Shown: positions 39,840-48,209 of the stretch, piece after piece
Layout: every line of letters starts with the position of its first letter
Position numbering within the stretch: position 1 is the first letter of the stretch
Virus record (IMG/VR): IMGVR_UViG_3300027593_000199
Coordinates: 1-63,465 of that record
Strand: one strand, 5' to 3'
Origin: a virus
DNA: 63,465 bases
The notes under the pieces: model-generated
Told to the model about the DNA's origin: nothing
Seen by the model: the letters and a program-made list of their open reading frames with translations, nothing else
Database searches by the model: none
Program-made: the position numbers and the translations under genes

Positions 39840-41998
39840 TGGTTATTTGCCTTTCTTTTGGCACGTAACATTCTTGCAAACGCTTCAACAGCTTCACCTG
39901 GAGTATCTTTTTTATATTTATTTGTTAGTTTATTTGTGCCTTCATCACCAGCACCATCTTCTTCCATGACAGAAGGATGTAACTGGAACCCACCTTGTAT
40001 CTTCATACCTAAATCAGCTGCAGTATAAACTCCACTATAACCTGACGCACGATCAACTATGAAACTCTCATCAACAGACTCTTTTCTAACACCAGTTGCT
40101 TGCTTCTTTGTCTTTACTCTATCCTGATAAGACTTCTCATCAAACGGTCTATAATCAGCTGCGGCTGCTACAACAGTATTTGCTGCTGATTCAAGTGATT
40201 TTCTTGCTGCAGCACCAGCATTAACAATCTTATCTGCTAATGAAGGTTCAGAACCTTCTGTATACAGATGACCGTACTTCTTTTCATGATCCTCACGCTG
40301 CTTCTTCTGCTTAGCAATTAGATTAAGTAAGCGGTCAGCACCTTTATCAGCATCGTACCCATGTTTCTTTAAACTATCTTTAAATTTATCACGTGGTGAC
40401 TTTGGTTGTACTGCTTCCTGAGCATCAATGAAGTTTTGTTTTGTTGGAGCACCTTCTGAACCAGGCTTTCTCATCTTCTCACCAGATCCACGAGCAATAC
40501 GCTTACGCTTAGCGTGAATGTTATCCCACAGTCCAGCTTCTGCTAAATGAGAGTTAACTCTCTGCATTGCAAACTGATGTGCTGTGGCATTATTTCTACC
40601 ATCATAGTCAGCTAGACCTTGTTCAAAAATATCTTTGACTTCTTCAAAAGTAACTCCATACTTTTCTGCTTTCTTAGCAAGAGCAGTATTAGCCTTCTCT
40701 TGTAAATATGCTCCGTGATCCCATTCTCTATGAGATACAATGGTAGTAGCTGCGTTCGGAGTCTTTGTCTTGTATGTTTGAGGAATAATAATAGAAGAGG
40801 ATGTATTAGCAGTAGGAGTCTGCTTAGCTGGCATTGAACCTACTTTGGTGTAGGTTGCTATCTGCGACTTACCTTTGTTCTTTCTATTAAAGTCACCAAT
40901 CTTCTGATTAACAGTCTTCTTGATGTCACCAAGAGCATTAGCTTTGTCTTGATCAGCCTTCTGTTGATCTTTTGGATTCAAAGACTGCTTTGCTTTTGCT
41001 ATTGAAATCTTTCCTAACTCAGTCTTTTGTTTAGACTGGATGACAGCCTGCTTTTGAAGTTCTTTTTGATTCTTAGATAGCTCCGGAGCTTTAGTGCTAC
41101 CAGATGACTTAGAATCTGATTCAGGAGGTTTTCCTATTGTTGATAGTTTCTTAGCAGCAAGTCCAGCGCCAATCAGCGTAGAACCAAGAGCTCCTCTGGG
41201 AGTTGACATGGTATGAGCTAAAGCACCAGCTGCCAATCCTGCCTTAGCTATGTTACCAGCTACACGGAAAGGAGCACCTGCTATAGACTTCAAGTTTTGG
41301 CCAATAGTGGCCTCATACATTGAGAAGAAGTTGTTTAGATCTTCAACGGTAAGCTGTTCACCAATTAAATTACTATAAATTGGAATATATTCTGAATTGA
41401 TATTTCTCGCAGCACTGTATACACCTTTTGTGGATCTACCTGTCTGAACCGCATACAATCTCTTCTGCTCACCTTTTCTAACTGTTGGCATCATTCTACG
41501 AGCCATGTTTCTAATCTGAGCTTCACGACCCTTCAAACGGTTATCAATATTAATCTTTTCTGCAGCAGATAACGAATTATATTTTACACCGCGTGCACCA
41601 GCAATCCTTCTTCTGAGATTCTGTTTAGCCATTCTCATAGCTCTCTGCTTCAACTTTTCGTTCGATGCAAGTCTAGTTCTAAGAATCTTACGCTTCATCT
41701 TCATCTTTGGCATTCTACGTCTTAGAGCCATAGCACGCTTACGACGCTGAATAAGATTTACAGTGCGTTCAATTAGAGTTTGTTCTGTCTGAAACTTCGT
41801 TGGTTTTTCTTCTGGATTAACGACAATTTTATCAAGTCTGCTACCAGTCAACGAAGCTAATCCCTGCTGAGCACGCAATTGTTGCTGCTGCTGTTGTATT
41901 TGCTCAGGAGTAAGAGGAGCTGGTTGCGCAGGCGCAACTCCAGCTGGAGGTGGGGGTGGTGGCAAGGCTTGCTCGCCGAATTCTTTAAATGTAATCAT
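39833..41998 (-). CDS. Large Arg/Lys-rich internal protein candidate
   Basis: 721 aa. N-terminus MITFKEFGE followed by QALPPP fits a capsid-targeting peptide. Residues about 80-190 are strongly basic (RRRMPKMKMKRKILRTRLAS, MAKQNLRRRIAGARGVKYNS), a domain widely seen in T4-like phages that should bind DNA. Then low-complexity helical regions. TATAAATA promoter upstream. Probably a packaged DNA-binding protein. Confidence 0.75.
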   Translation of the reverse strand: MITFKEFGEQALPPPPPPAGVAPAQPAPLTPEQIQQQQQQLRAQQGLASLTGSRLDKIVVNPEEKPTKFQTEQTLIERTVNLIQRRKRAMALRRRMPKMKMKRKILRTRLASNEKLKQRAMRMAKQNLRRRIAGARGVKYNSLSAAEKINIDNRLKGREAQIRNMARRMMPTVRKGEQKRLYAVQTGRSTKGVYSAARNINSEYIPIYSNLIGEQLTVEDLNNFFSMYEATIGQNLKSIAGAPFRVAGNIAKAGLAAGALAHTMSTPRGALGSTLIGAGLAAKKLSTIGKPPESDSKSSGSTKAPELSKNQKELQKQAVIQSKQKTELGKISIAKAKQSLNPKDQQKADQDKANALGDIKKTVNQKIGDFNRKNKGKSQIATYTKVGSMPAKQTPTANTSSSIIIPQTYKTKTPNAATTIVSHREWDHGAYLQEKANTALAKKAEKYGVTFEEVKDIFEQGLADYDGRNNATAHQFAMQRVNSHLAEAGLWDNIHAKRKRIARGSGEKMRKPGSEGAPTKQNFIDAQEAVQPKSPRDKFKDSLKKHGYDADKGADRLLNLIAKQKKQREDHEKKYGHLYTEGSEPSLADKIVNAGAAARKSLESAANTVVAAAADYRPFDEKSYQDRVKTKKQATGVRKESVDESFIVDRASGYSGVYTAADLGMKIQGGFQLHPSVMEEDGAGDEGTNKLTNKYKKDTPGEAVEAFARMLRAKRKANNQC

Positions 41999-42042
41999 GT
42001 TTTCTTCCGCAGGTTTACCTAGGCCTTACTGCCGGGACTTAC

Positions 42043-42050
42043 TATTTATA
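42043..42050 (-). promoter_or_regulatory. T4-type late promoter (TATAAATA)
   Basis: Perfect TATAAATA followed by GTAAG, 45 nt upstream of the 39833-41998 gene. Confidence 0.75.
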
Positions 42051-42052
42051 AA

Positions 42053-42688
42053 TTACACTACTGCAAACAGCTTGTCGGCATGGCCGAAATGTCCTTGTAT
42101 ATTCTTATAACCAAGAGGGTCTAATAACATACTTATCTCTTTGCTAACCGTCTCCATCGTAATTACAGGTAGAAATCGAGAAATAGTATCCATTCCCCCA
42201 GCAATCACATTTGGTTCATATCCTTCACAGTCTAAACTAATATAATCACACTGCTCTAGTGCTAGTTGGTCAATCGTAAAAGTTGGGATAAAAGTATCGC
42301 CTTTATCAGATACTCTATGAGCACCAACGTTTCTCATATCATTTCTATACATACTTAATAATTTATTAGTCTCACCGAGTGCAGCATTGATCTTATAGAT
42401 ATTGTCTTTTTGACAATTGTGAGCTAGACAATGGAAGTTAAGTGGGTCTGGTTCGAATGTATATACTCGTTTGAACATATCAGAAAGTAGTCTTGGGTAC
42501 ATTCCACAATTACCACCAGCTTGAATACAAACCTCAAACTTCTTAACATGATTAAGGATTCCTTGCTTGAGTGGTCCCCAGTCAGATTTAGGACCATCCC
42601 ATGCTCCACTATCCTCTGTTATCCAGAGCCAGTTTCTTATTCCTTCTATTTCATCATCTTTAATAGATACTAACTCACTGTAATCCAC
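42053..42688 (-). CDS. FkbM-family methyltransferase
   Basis: 211 aa with GTG start overlapping the previous stop (TAGTG). SAM motif CIQAGGNCGMYPRLLSDMFK, acidic strand in TFEPD, and the FkbM signature YISLDCEGYEPNVIAGG. It lies inside the late operon between capsid-targeted genes but has no targeting peptide. Methylation of sugars on virion proteins or host glycans is possible. Second FkbM gene in this window. Confidence 0.87.
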   Translation of the reverse strand: MDYSELVSIKDDEIEGIRNWLWITEDSGAWDGPKSDWGPLKQGILNHVKKFEVCIQAGGNCGMYPRLLSDMFKRVYTFEPDPLNFHCLAHNCQKDNIYKINAALGETNKLLSMYRNDMRNVGAHRVSDKGDTFIPTFTIDQLALEQCDYISLDCEGYEPNVIAGGMDTISRFLPVITMETVSKEISMLLDPLGYKNIQGHFGHADKLFAVV

Positions 42689-43296
42689 TATTCAACTCCC
42701 ATTCCAGATCTAACGTCTTTGTATATTTCTCTCGAGTGTGATTCGTTCTTCTTGATCTTACTTGGAAGACCAGCTTTGAATTTACCGTAGTTACCACCTG
42801 ATGCATGGTTACGCATATCTGTACCACTAACACCAGCTTTACGTTCACCAGTATTTGCTACAGAAATTGAATCAAAATGATACTCACCATGTGGCTTACC
42901 TTTCACTCCATTATACTTATGGAGTAAAGTCTTATACTCTTCTGCTCTATCACTACCACCAGCAATCACTAAATGCTTGGCACCGGTCTTAGCAATCTCT
43001 GCTGCATGATGCATAATAGTAGGGTGTGCTTTAGAAGCTGTAGAGATAGTTGTATTATCAAGATGTCCAAAAGCACGTTGTAGATGCTTTTGTTTTTGTT
43101 CTGGAGATAGTGGATTCTTCTTGGCATCATGAGATCCACTTGCTACTACGTGAAGCTGAGCATTATGTTTAGTTGCAAGATCATGAGCAGCATTTACATT
43201 CTCTTCATGACCACTGGTGATAGGATTCATTCTACCAAATAGTAGAACAGCGGACTTAGCCTTTTCTTCTAATAGAAAACTTATAAATGATTTCAT
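42688..43296 (-). CDS. Nucleotidyltransferase (NMNAT/cytidylyltransferase-like), capsid-targeted
   Basis: 202 aa. Begins MKSFISFLLE-EKAK, consistent with a capsid-targeting peptide (Leu-Leu-Glu). Catalytic GRMNPITSGH (His30 of the HxGH-type motif), ASGSHDAKKNPLSPEQK and the second motif VSGTDMR mark an adenylyl/cytidylyl transferase fold. Substrate unknown; NAD synthesis is one possibility, or activation of a nucleic-acid end. ATGA-coupled to its HAD neighbour. Confidence 0.82.
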   Translation of the reverse strand: MKSFISFLLEEKAKSAVLLFGRMNPITSGHEENVNAAHDLATKHNAQLHVVASGSHDAKKNPLSPEQKQKHLQRAFGHLDNTTISTASKAHPTIMHHAAEIAKTGAKHLVIAGGSDRAEEYKTLLHKYNGVKGKPHGEYHFDSISVANTGERKAGVSGTDMRNHASGGNYGKFKAGLPSKIKKNESHSREIYKDVRSGMGVE

Positions 43297-43904
43297 CTGC
43301 TTGTCGTCTTTGATATTCCATCGCCCTCAACATGGTGAGCATGGAATGATGTGTTTGGATGCTGATCCTTCAACCCTAAGAAGGAGTGCAGGTTTGTTTT
43401 ACTATCATCGTACATATGAACATCCTTATACTTATGCTTGGCAACATAACCATGAATCACTTTAGCTTTTTTCTCAGCAGGTAAAGTATCTTGATTTATA
43501 TTACCAGCTCTAATCACATGGATGTTCTTCATATTGATACCATGCTTCTTAAATGTATGTAAGAATTTATTCTTATTATCAAAGTTAGCACGTGCAGTGT
43601 TGAAGATAACATGATTGTGAGGATTAGCTGATACTCTCTTTAGGTGATTAACCATATTTGGCATCGGCTTTGATTCTTTATTAAACTTCTCAGCATTTCT
43701 AAACTCACCAAAGTCATAGCTATGACCTTTTGGAAGTTTGTGGTTATTAAACTCTTGATTACTCAAAGTCTTAACTACTTTACCTTGTGGATCTTTTACA
43801 TGGATCTGAGCCGTAGTGTGCATTAATGTATCGTCAATGTCAAAAATGTGAAGAGACTTCTTCTGCGTAGTACCTTCTGATATAAATTCTTTAAAGCCGA
43901 TCAT
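43293..43904 (-). CDS. HAD-superfamily phosphatase, capsid-targeted
   Basis: 203 aa. Begins MIGFKEFISE-GTTQ, a targeting peptide ending Ile-Ser-Glu. HAD motif I HIFDIDDTLM (Asp22, Asp24), motif II FNTARAN, and motif IV MYDDSKTN. The small cap-less layout resembles the 3'-phosphatase half of T4 polynucleotide kinase. It could remove 3' phosphates, with the ligase-like neighbour acting next. Substrate is inferred. Confidence 0.82.
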   Translation of the reverse strand: MIGFKEFISEGTTQKKSLHIFDIDDTLMHTTAQIHVKDPQGKVVKTLSNQEFNNHKLPKGHSYDFGEFRNAEKFNKESKPMPNMVNHLKRVSANPHNHVIFNTARANFDNKNKFLHTFKKHGINMKNIHVIRAGNINQDTLPAEKKAKVIHGYVAKHKYKDVHMYDDSKTNLHSFLGLKDQHPNTSFHAHHVEGDGISKTTSR

Positions 43905-45094
43905 TATTGTCTCGCTGCAAAGTTTTGTCTACTAAATTCTGCTCTATCAACAACCTTAGTTGGTCTATTATTTATTACTGCAACATATCCCTCTGGTTTA
44001 GAAGGCTGGCCATTAATTGTTGTATTGAACATAGGACTAGCTGCCATAGCATGATTATGCACATCCTTGGCCTGCTGTAGGTGATGATGAATTTGAAATA
44101 CTTTATCGATAGTATCAGAGTGACCTCTAAGAGTACCAAGTTGGTTATTCATTGCCAGAGTCTTACGATCAATAGCTCCTTGCGTCTTTACCTTGGCTAT
44201 TTCTTTTTGATGCTGACTTTGTACATGATCATATAGATCAGTAGCATTAGGAGTAGTGCCATCTCTAACTGTCTTGTTAATATATGTCTTAATATGATCT
44301 AGGTGAGGTTCCACCTTCTTGTAATCCTCTGGCTTCATACTTCTATGAAGCTCATCTGCCTGAGCCATGTGTTCTTGAAAGTCTGCCTGACGAGCGGGGT
44401 TGTAATCTGCCTTCGTCGAATCAAACTTATTGTTAATTACATGCACATCCGGATGTTCATTAAAGTGTGAAAGATCAGGATCGTAGTCTGCTTTCATTGT
44501 TTCAAAGTTACCACCCTTGTACCCAGTATGAACTGCAATACCAAATTGAGATTGAGCTACTTTCTGACCTTCTTCTGAATTAGCAGGTGCATGATACTCA
44601 ACTAGGTTTGGTTTAAAGCTATGAACTTTACCATTAGTATTTACATCACCGTGTGGATTGGTATCAGAGTTGATACCAGCATGCATTACATCACCCTGAA
44701 ATATTCCTGTCTTAGGAGTTACCTTTGGGAGATGATATAGTGCAAGATTTAACTTGTTGACAAGACCTGGAGCATGTCCATGATTCTTTTGAACATCATC
44801 GTAATCATAATTTAACTTAGGCTCTTTGTTGAAAGCTGATTTGGTAGCAACAAAGAACTGACCTGTTGCTGGATGATGACCAAATACAATAGAAGGACTT
44901 CCATCCATCTTTTCATACAAAGCTGCACCACCCTTTTGACCTGTTAGTGTTTTATGTACTGCATTCAATGTATTCTTTGCATGCTGATATCCTTCAGCAC
45001 CAGCATTAAGTACATGATCTTCTGCATGCTCAAGGTGAGTCAGCTTCTCTTCGTTAGCAGCTGATTCTTTCAGCAATGTGAATATATGACGCAT
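43904..45094 (-). CDS. Ligase/nucleotidyltransferase-like protein (KxDG), capsid-targeted
   Basis: 396 aa. N-terminus MRHIFTLLKE-SAAN fits a targeting peptide cut after Leu-Lys-Glu. Motif I of covalent nucleotidyltransferases is ALYEKMDGSPSIVFG (nucleophile Lys62), GIFQGDVMH resembles motif III, VEYHAP sits downstream and PEGYVAVINNRPTKVVDR resembles motif V. This is the pattern of RNA/DNA ligases. TAATG-like coupling to both enzyme-like neighbours. No OB-fold domain recognised, so a ligase-related but not proven activity. Confidence 0.75.
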   Translation of the reverse strand: MRHIFTLLKESAANEEKLTHLEHAEDHVLNAGAEGYQHAKNTLNAVHKTLTGQKGGAALYEKMDGSPSIVFGHHPATGQFFVATKSAFNKEPKLNYDYDDVQKNHGHAPGLVNKLNLALYHLPKVTPKTGIFQGDVMHAGINSDTNPHGDVNTNGKVHSFKPNLVEYHAPANSEEGQKVAQSQFGIAVHTGYKGGNFETMKADYDPDLSHFNEHPDVHVINNKFDSTKADYNPARQADFQEHMAQADELHRSMKPEDYKKVEPHLDHIKTYINKTVRDGTTPNATDLYDHVQSQHQKEIAKVKTQGAIDRKTLAMNNQLGTLRGHSDTIDKVFQIHHHLQQAKDVHNHAMAASPMFNTTINGQPSKPEGYVAVINNRPTKVVDRAEFSRQNFAARQ

Positions 45095-46060
45095 TTAGTG
45101 TCCTAAGGTCTTTTTAAATGATTCTAGATGCTCATCATTATCAAGGTTTACATGGCTTGGAGCAAGACCTGCTTTACCTGCAGGTTGGAACATTACTGTA
45201 CGATGGGATGGGTTGTCGGTCTTTTGACGTACAGTCCACTTTCCTTTTCCAGACATTCTTGGAAGACCATGGCCTGTAACATCTTTACTACCGACTCTAT
45301 ATGTACCGTGACCTTCTCCAACTTGTAGTACATGAACTCCGTGATCTTTTAAATATGATTCAGCTGGACCTAAGTTTGAATGGTCTTTATAAACATTCTG
45401 TGCTTTACCTTTTGCTGACTTCTTTATCTGACCTTCTTTATCAGGATTGTGGTGAGTATTGAGATGATCTATAATTCCAGCATCTTCAATTTCTTTAGCA
45501 TATCTAGGCCTTAGTTGTTTTGCCTTGTCCGGAATATGCCAACCTCCTTTTTTTGGATCGTGGTGGATTGTCAATTGGCCAAAAGCTGCCTTAGTGTTGA
45601 GCTTGACTTCACCAGAATGAACTGTACCAATAATCGAACCCTGATGTACTTCTTTTTTCTTTTTGTTTAGAATAGGCACATCAGTACCAGCAGAAGATCC
45701 TGCTGGCTTATGTCCTTCTGGAACAAGACCATGCTGCTTAAATCGGTTGAAGGTGTGCTCTTCATATTCATGACCTTTGTTAACGACCTTTGTTCCAGGT
45801 TTATTCAACTTACTCAAAGGCACCCTCATCTTCTCACTAGATCCAACTTTTGATACAGTGGCTGAATGATTGCCATCTTCTTCGTGGTGTGCATGAAGAA
45901 CTACAGACTCCCCTGAACCAGCAAGAGTATGAGTTCCTTGTTCGGAATGTTTAGATCCACCAGGTAGATATGGTTTAATGTAACTATCAACATGCCTGTT
46001 AACTTTAAGACCAGATCCTGCAATAGTTGCTTCTTTTAAGAAAGTTATAAATGTTTTCAT
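45095..46060 (-). CDS. PD-(D/E)XK-like nuclease candidate, capsid-targeted
   Basis: 321 aa. N-terminus MKTFITFLKE-ATIAG, nearly the T4 internal-protein signal. Restriction-nuclease-like core: EYEEHTFNRFKQHG (Glu100/101), SSAGTDVPIL (Asp127), then HSGEVKLNTKAAFGQLTI with Glu151-Val-Lys153. Lys- and His-rich overall. First gene of the late operon behind a CATAAATA promoter. Predicted to cut nucleic acid; capsid delivery would bring it into the host with the DNA. Confidence 0.7.
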   Translation of the reverse strand: MKTFITFLKEATIAGSGLKVNRHVDSYIKPYLPGGSKHSEQGTHTLAGSGESVVLHAHHEEDGNHSATVSKVGSSEKMRVPLSKLNKPGTKVVNKGHEYEEHTFNRFKQHGLVPEGHKPAGSSAGTDVPILNKKKKEVHQGSIIGTVHSGEVKLNTKAAFGQLTIHHDPKKGGWHIPDKAKQLRPRYAKEIEDAGIIDHLNTHHNPDKEGQIKKSAKGKAQNVYKDHSNLGPAESYLKDHGVHVLQVGEGHGTYRVGSKDVTGHGLPRMSGKGKWTVRQKTDNPSHRTVMFQPAGKAGLAPSHVNLDNDEHLESFKKTLGH

Positions 46061-46105
46061 TCGGTTACCAATCGTCGTCGTTGAGTTATATTCACAATCT
46101 ATGAT

Positions 46106-46113
46106 TATTTATG
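46106..46113 (-). promoter_or_regulatory. T4-type late promoter (CATAAATA)
   Basis: CATAAATA, one mismatch from TATAAATA, 46 nt before the PD-(D/E)XK-like gene and just after a terminator. Confidence 0.6.
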
Positions 46114-46122
46114 TCATAATAT

Positions 46123-46152
46123 AATACGAAGAAACCCACCGAAGTGGGTTTC
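46123..46152 (-). terminator. Rho-independent terminator with UUCG loop
   Basis: 9-bp stem GAAACCCAC/GTGGGTTTC with TTCG loop and T-rich 3' side on the minus strand. Ends the 46175-46570 transcript. Confidence 0.85.
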
Positions 46153-46174
46153 CTGATCTCATGAAGCTTCTTCT

Positions 46175-46570
46175 TTAATCGTCTAAACTTAGGTGCTTCA
46201 AACCTGAAGTAGCCTGCTTTAGTACTTTAGCATGAACCTCTGGAGGAAGAGTAGGATGTGCTTGCTTCAAATCTCTCTTAATATCCTTTGCGGTAGGATC
46301 AAGGTTTCTCTTGCTAGCTGGATTAGAAACAAAGTTAATTTTATGACCATCCATCTTACCGTGAAACTTGATATTACCTGGATCTTCATTGTGATGAGTC
46401 ATGGTTAAATGGCTACTACCACTATTGTGAAGAACTCTATGAGTTATATCTCCATCACTACTGAAACGAACACTACCTTCTTTAGCAGCCTCTTCTAAAG
46501 ATCTCATCCCAATGGTTTTAGTCTTCTTTTCGTGTATTGAAATGTACTGTGAGTACTTATCGATTGACAT
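46175..46570 (-). CDS. Hypothetical late protein
   Basis: 131 aa from the ATG with AAGGAG upstream; a TTG fifteen nt earlier overlaps that site. Soluble, His/Lys-rich (HLTMTHHNEDPGNIKFHGKM) with a helical C-terminus. Its own TATAAATA promoter lies upstream and a terminator downstream, so it forms a single-gene late unit. No capsid-targeting peptide. Function unknown. Confidence 0.68.
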   Translation of the reverse strand: MSIDKYSQYISIHEKKTKTIGMRSLEEAAKEGSVRFSSDGDITHRVLHNSGSSHLTMTHHNEDPGNIKFHGKMDGHKINFVSNPASKRNLDPTAKDIKRDLKQAHPTLPPEVHAKVLKQATSGLKHLSLDD

Positions 46571-46608
46571 TCTTTTCTCCTTCAAATGCGACTTATTCAG
46601 TAATATAC

Positions 46609-46616
46609 TATTTATA
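46609..46616 (-). promoter_or_regulatory. T4-type late promoter (TATAAATA)
   Basis: Perfect TATAAATA followed by GTATATT, 39 nt before the 46175-46570 start. Confidence 0.72.
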
Positions 46617-46618
46617 AG

Positions 46619-47173
46619 TTAGAAAATTGCGTCCGCTACACCCAAATCTACACATTCCTGCGCAGTTAACCAAACATCTGATGGTGGCAGCAGCTTTCGC
46701 TTAATCACCTTCTCATCCATTGAACAGCTATCTTTTACAATATCCAGCATACGCTGTTTAATATACTTCGTCTCTTTTTCATATGCCTTAGCATCATGCT
46801 CTTTACCTTCATAATAGGTAGAGAACTGGTGGCACATAACGCTTGTGTTTTTAGTAACTCTACGACGACCTTTGGTACCAGTAATGAATATCAAGAATGC
46901 AGCACTCATTAGTGAGCCTACACCAATTGTTGCAACAGGTATCTTACTAGCCTTGATCATATCAATCAAACCAAAAGCACTATAAAGATCCCCACCAGGA
47001 CTATTAATTACAAGAGTAAGTTCTTTACGTTTACCTTCGCAATTTTCAGCCATAATCCATCTAATACAATCACCTATGTTATCATCGTTAATTTCACTAG
47101 AGAGATAAAATGTGCCACTCTCATATAGTACCATGTCGATACTATCCAATACATTTGAAGCTTCACTAGTCAT
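46619..47173 (-). CDS. clpP: ClpP-like serine protease
   Basis: 184 aa; AGGA precedes the ATG at 47173, and the longer frame would reach into the preceding gene. ClpP fold with LVINSPGGDLYSAFGLIDMI, a Ser in the GVGSLMSAAFLIF loop, His in MCHQFSTYYEG and Asp in PPSDVWLTAQECVDLG. A proteolytic core that would need an unfoldase such as host ClpX/A. Could process host or virion proteins; it is not the T4 gp21 protease type. Confidence 0.88.
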   Translation of the reverse strand: MTSEASNVLDSIDMVLYESGTFYLSSEINDDNIGDCIRWIMAENCEGKRKELTLVINSPGGDLYSAFGLIDMIKASKIPVATIGVGSLMSAAFLIFITGTKGRRRVTKNTSVMCHQFSTYYEGKEHDAKAYEKETKYIKQRMLDIVKDSCSMDEKVIKRKLLPPSDVWLTAQECVDLGVADAIF

Positions 47174-47183
47174 AAAATTCCTA

Positions 47184-47666
47184 TCAAGGAGGGCAGTTAA
47201 TAGTCTTAGCAGCGTCAACTACAACCTTATCGCTACTACCTTGTTTACGAAGGTACGAAGCTTGAAGGTCATATGCTTCACGTTCCTTCTTATACCAAAC
47301 ATCACAGGTTCTAGTACTACCCTGTCTTACATACTGAACATGATGTACCATCTCGTGGAAAATAATGGATCTCCACAAAGGGTGCTTTGCATCATAATCT
47401 TCATCAAAATATATCGCACCATCTTTATATATGGCGGTTACAGTATCACACTTAGGTGCACCTTCGCAGTATAGTGCTTGTAGATCTTTCTCGTTAAGTG
47501 AGTACATACGCGGCATAGGAACAGAGCCTTCATACTTCATCATCTTCTTGGCTTCTTCCAATAACGATATCATCGCAGGGGAAGGAGTAATAGTATACTG
47601 CGTCTTAGGAGCAGCAACTGCCAGCGTAGATATACATAATAAAATAGTAACTAAAAGGCGTGTCAT
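47184..47666 (-). CDS. Exported zinc metallopeptidase (HExxH)
   Basis: 160 aa. The start at 47666 gives a clean signal peptide (MTRLLVTILLCISTLAVAA); a longer frame crosses the promoter. Zinc-binding H104-E-x-x-H108 in IIFHEMVHHVQYV. Likely periplasmic peptidase of about 140 residues with two or more Cys. TTGACC/TATAAT promoter directly upstream. Possible roles: wall or host-protein cleavage. Confidence 0.75.
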   Translation of the reverse strand: MTRLLVTILLCISTLAVAAPKTQYTITPSPAMISLLEEAKKMMKYEGSVPMPRMYSLNEKDLQALYCEGAPKCDTVTAIYKDGAIYFDEDYDAKHPLWRSIIFHEMVHHVQYVRQGSTRTCDVWYKKEREAYDLQASYLRKQGSSDKVVVDAAKTINCPP

Positions 47667-47696
47667 AGATATTCCCAATGAGTTGTCAGTATTATA

Positions 47697-47725
47697 ATTA
47701 TACGGGAATGGTGAAAAAAGGTCAA
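47697..47725 (-). promoter_or_regulatory. Strong sigma70-like promoter (TTGACC/TATAAT)
   Basis: TTGACC, 17-nt spacer, perfect TATAAT, 31 nt before the metallopeptidase start. A nearby AATAAATA (47751-47758) could add late expression. Confidence 0.8.
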
Positions 47726-47732
47726 CGGTTAA

Positions 47733-47752
47733 ACACCGCATAGAACGTGGTA
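47733..47752 (-). terminator. Weak terminator-like hairpin
   Basis: Short imperfect stem ACCAC/GCGGT-type around TTCTATG, resembling a decayed version of the 2622 terminator. It lacks a long T run, so function is uncertain. Confidence 0.3.
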
Positions 47753-47759
47753 TTTATTA

Positions 47760-48209
47760 TTATTCGAACTGCAATCTACCAGTCGCATAACACTCAGAAA
47801 GGAAGTCGTGATAAAGGTCTTCATCAATACTAAACGCTTCTTTTTCCCACGGTTGATCACTGTATTTGACATTACGATACCGCTTACCCATCCACACATC
47901 AACAATATCATCTTTTACATATATTATCTTGAGCTCTTTTTGAACGTACTGTTTGACATGGACTATCTCGTGAGCTAATGTGATTAGAGCTAACTCAAGT
48001 GACATTCCTTTCTTGAGTTCAATTAAATACTTAGAAGCACTCACTCTTTCACATGATCCATCAGAGTCCATTGAATCATATCCGATGATATCAATTTGAA
48101 GTTTTGATCGTTTATCTGATGGAATAAGCTGTTGAAGATAGAAGTCAGCAGCTTCACGGATATATCTAATCAGTGTCCTGTCTTTGAACTTTCTTGTCTT
48201 TATTTTCAT
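47760..48209 (-). CDS. SprT-like metallopeptidase-like protein (HExxH)
   Basis: 149 aa, no signal peptide. H80-E-x-x-H84 in ITLAHEIVHVKQYV with a helical environment. Resembles cytosolic SprT/Wss1-type or phage-encoded short metallopeptidases. Downstream Tyr/Trp-rich segment (MGKRYRNVKYSDQPWEKEAF) contains another possible metal ligand. Substrate unknown. Immediately behind the helicase cluster. Confidence 0.72.
   Translation of the reverse strand: MKIKTRKFKDRTLIRYIREAADFYLQQLIPSDKRSKLQIDIIGYDSMDSDGSCERVSASKYLIELKKGMSLELALITLAHEIVHVKQYVQKELKIIYVKDDIVDVWMGKRYRNVKYSDQPWEKEAFSIDEDLYHDFLSECYATGRLQFE

Noticed and set aside
47667-47741. N-terminal extension of the 47184 metallopeptidase (start at 47741)
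   Set aside because: It would cross the TTGACC/TATAAT promoter and hide the clean signal peptide; the ATG at 47666 is better.
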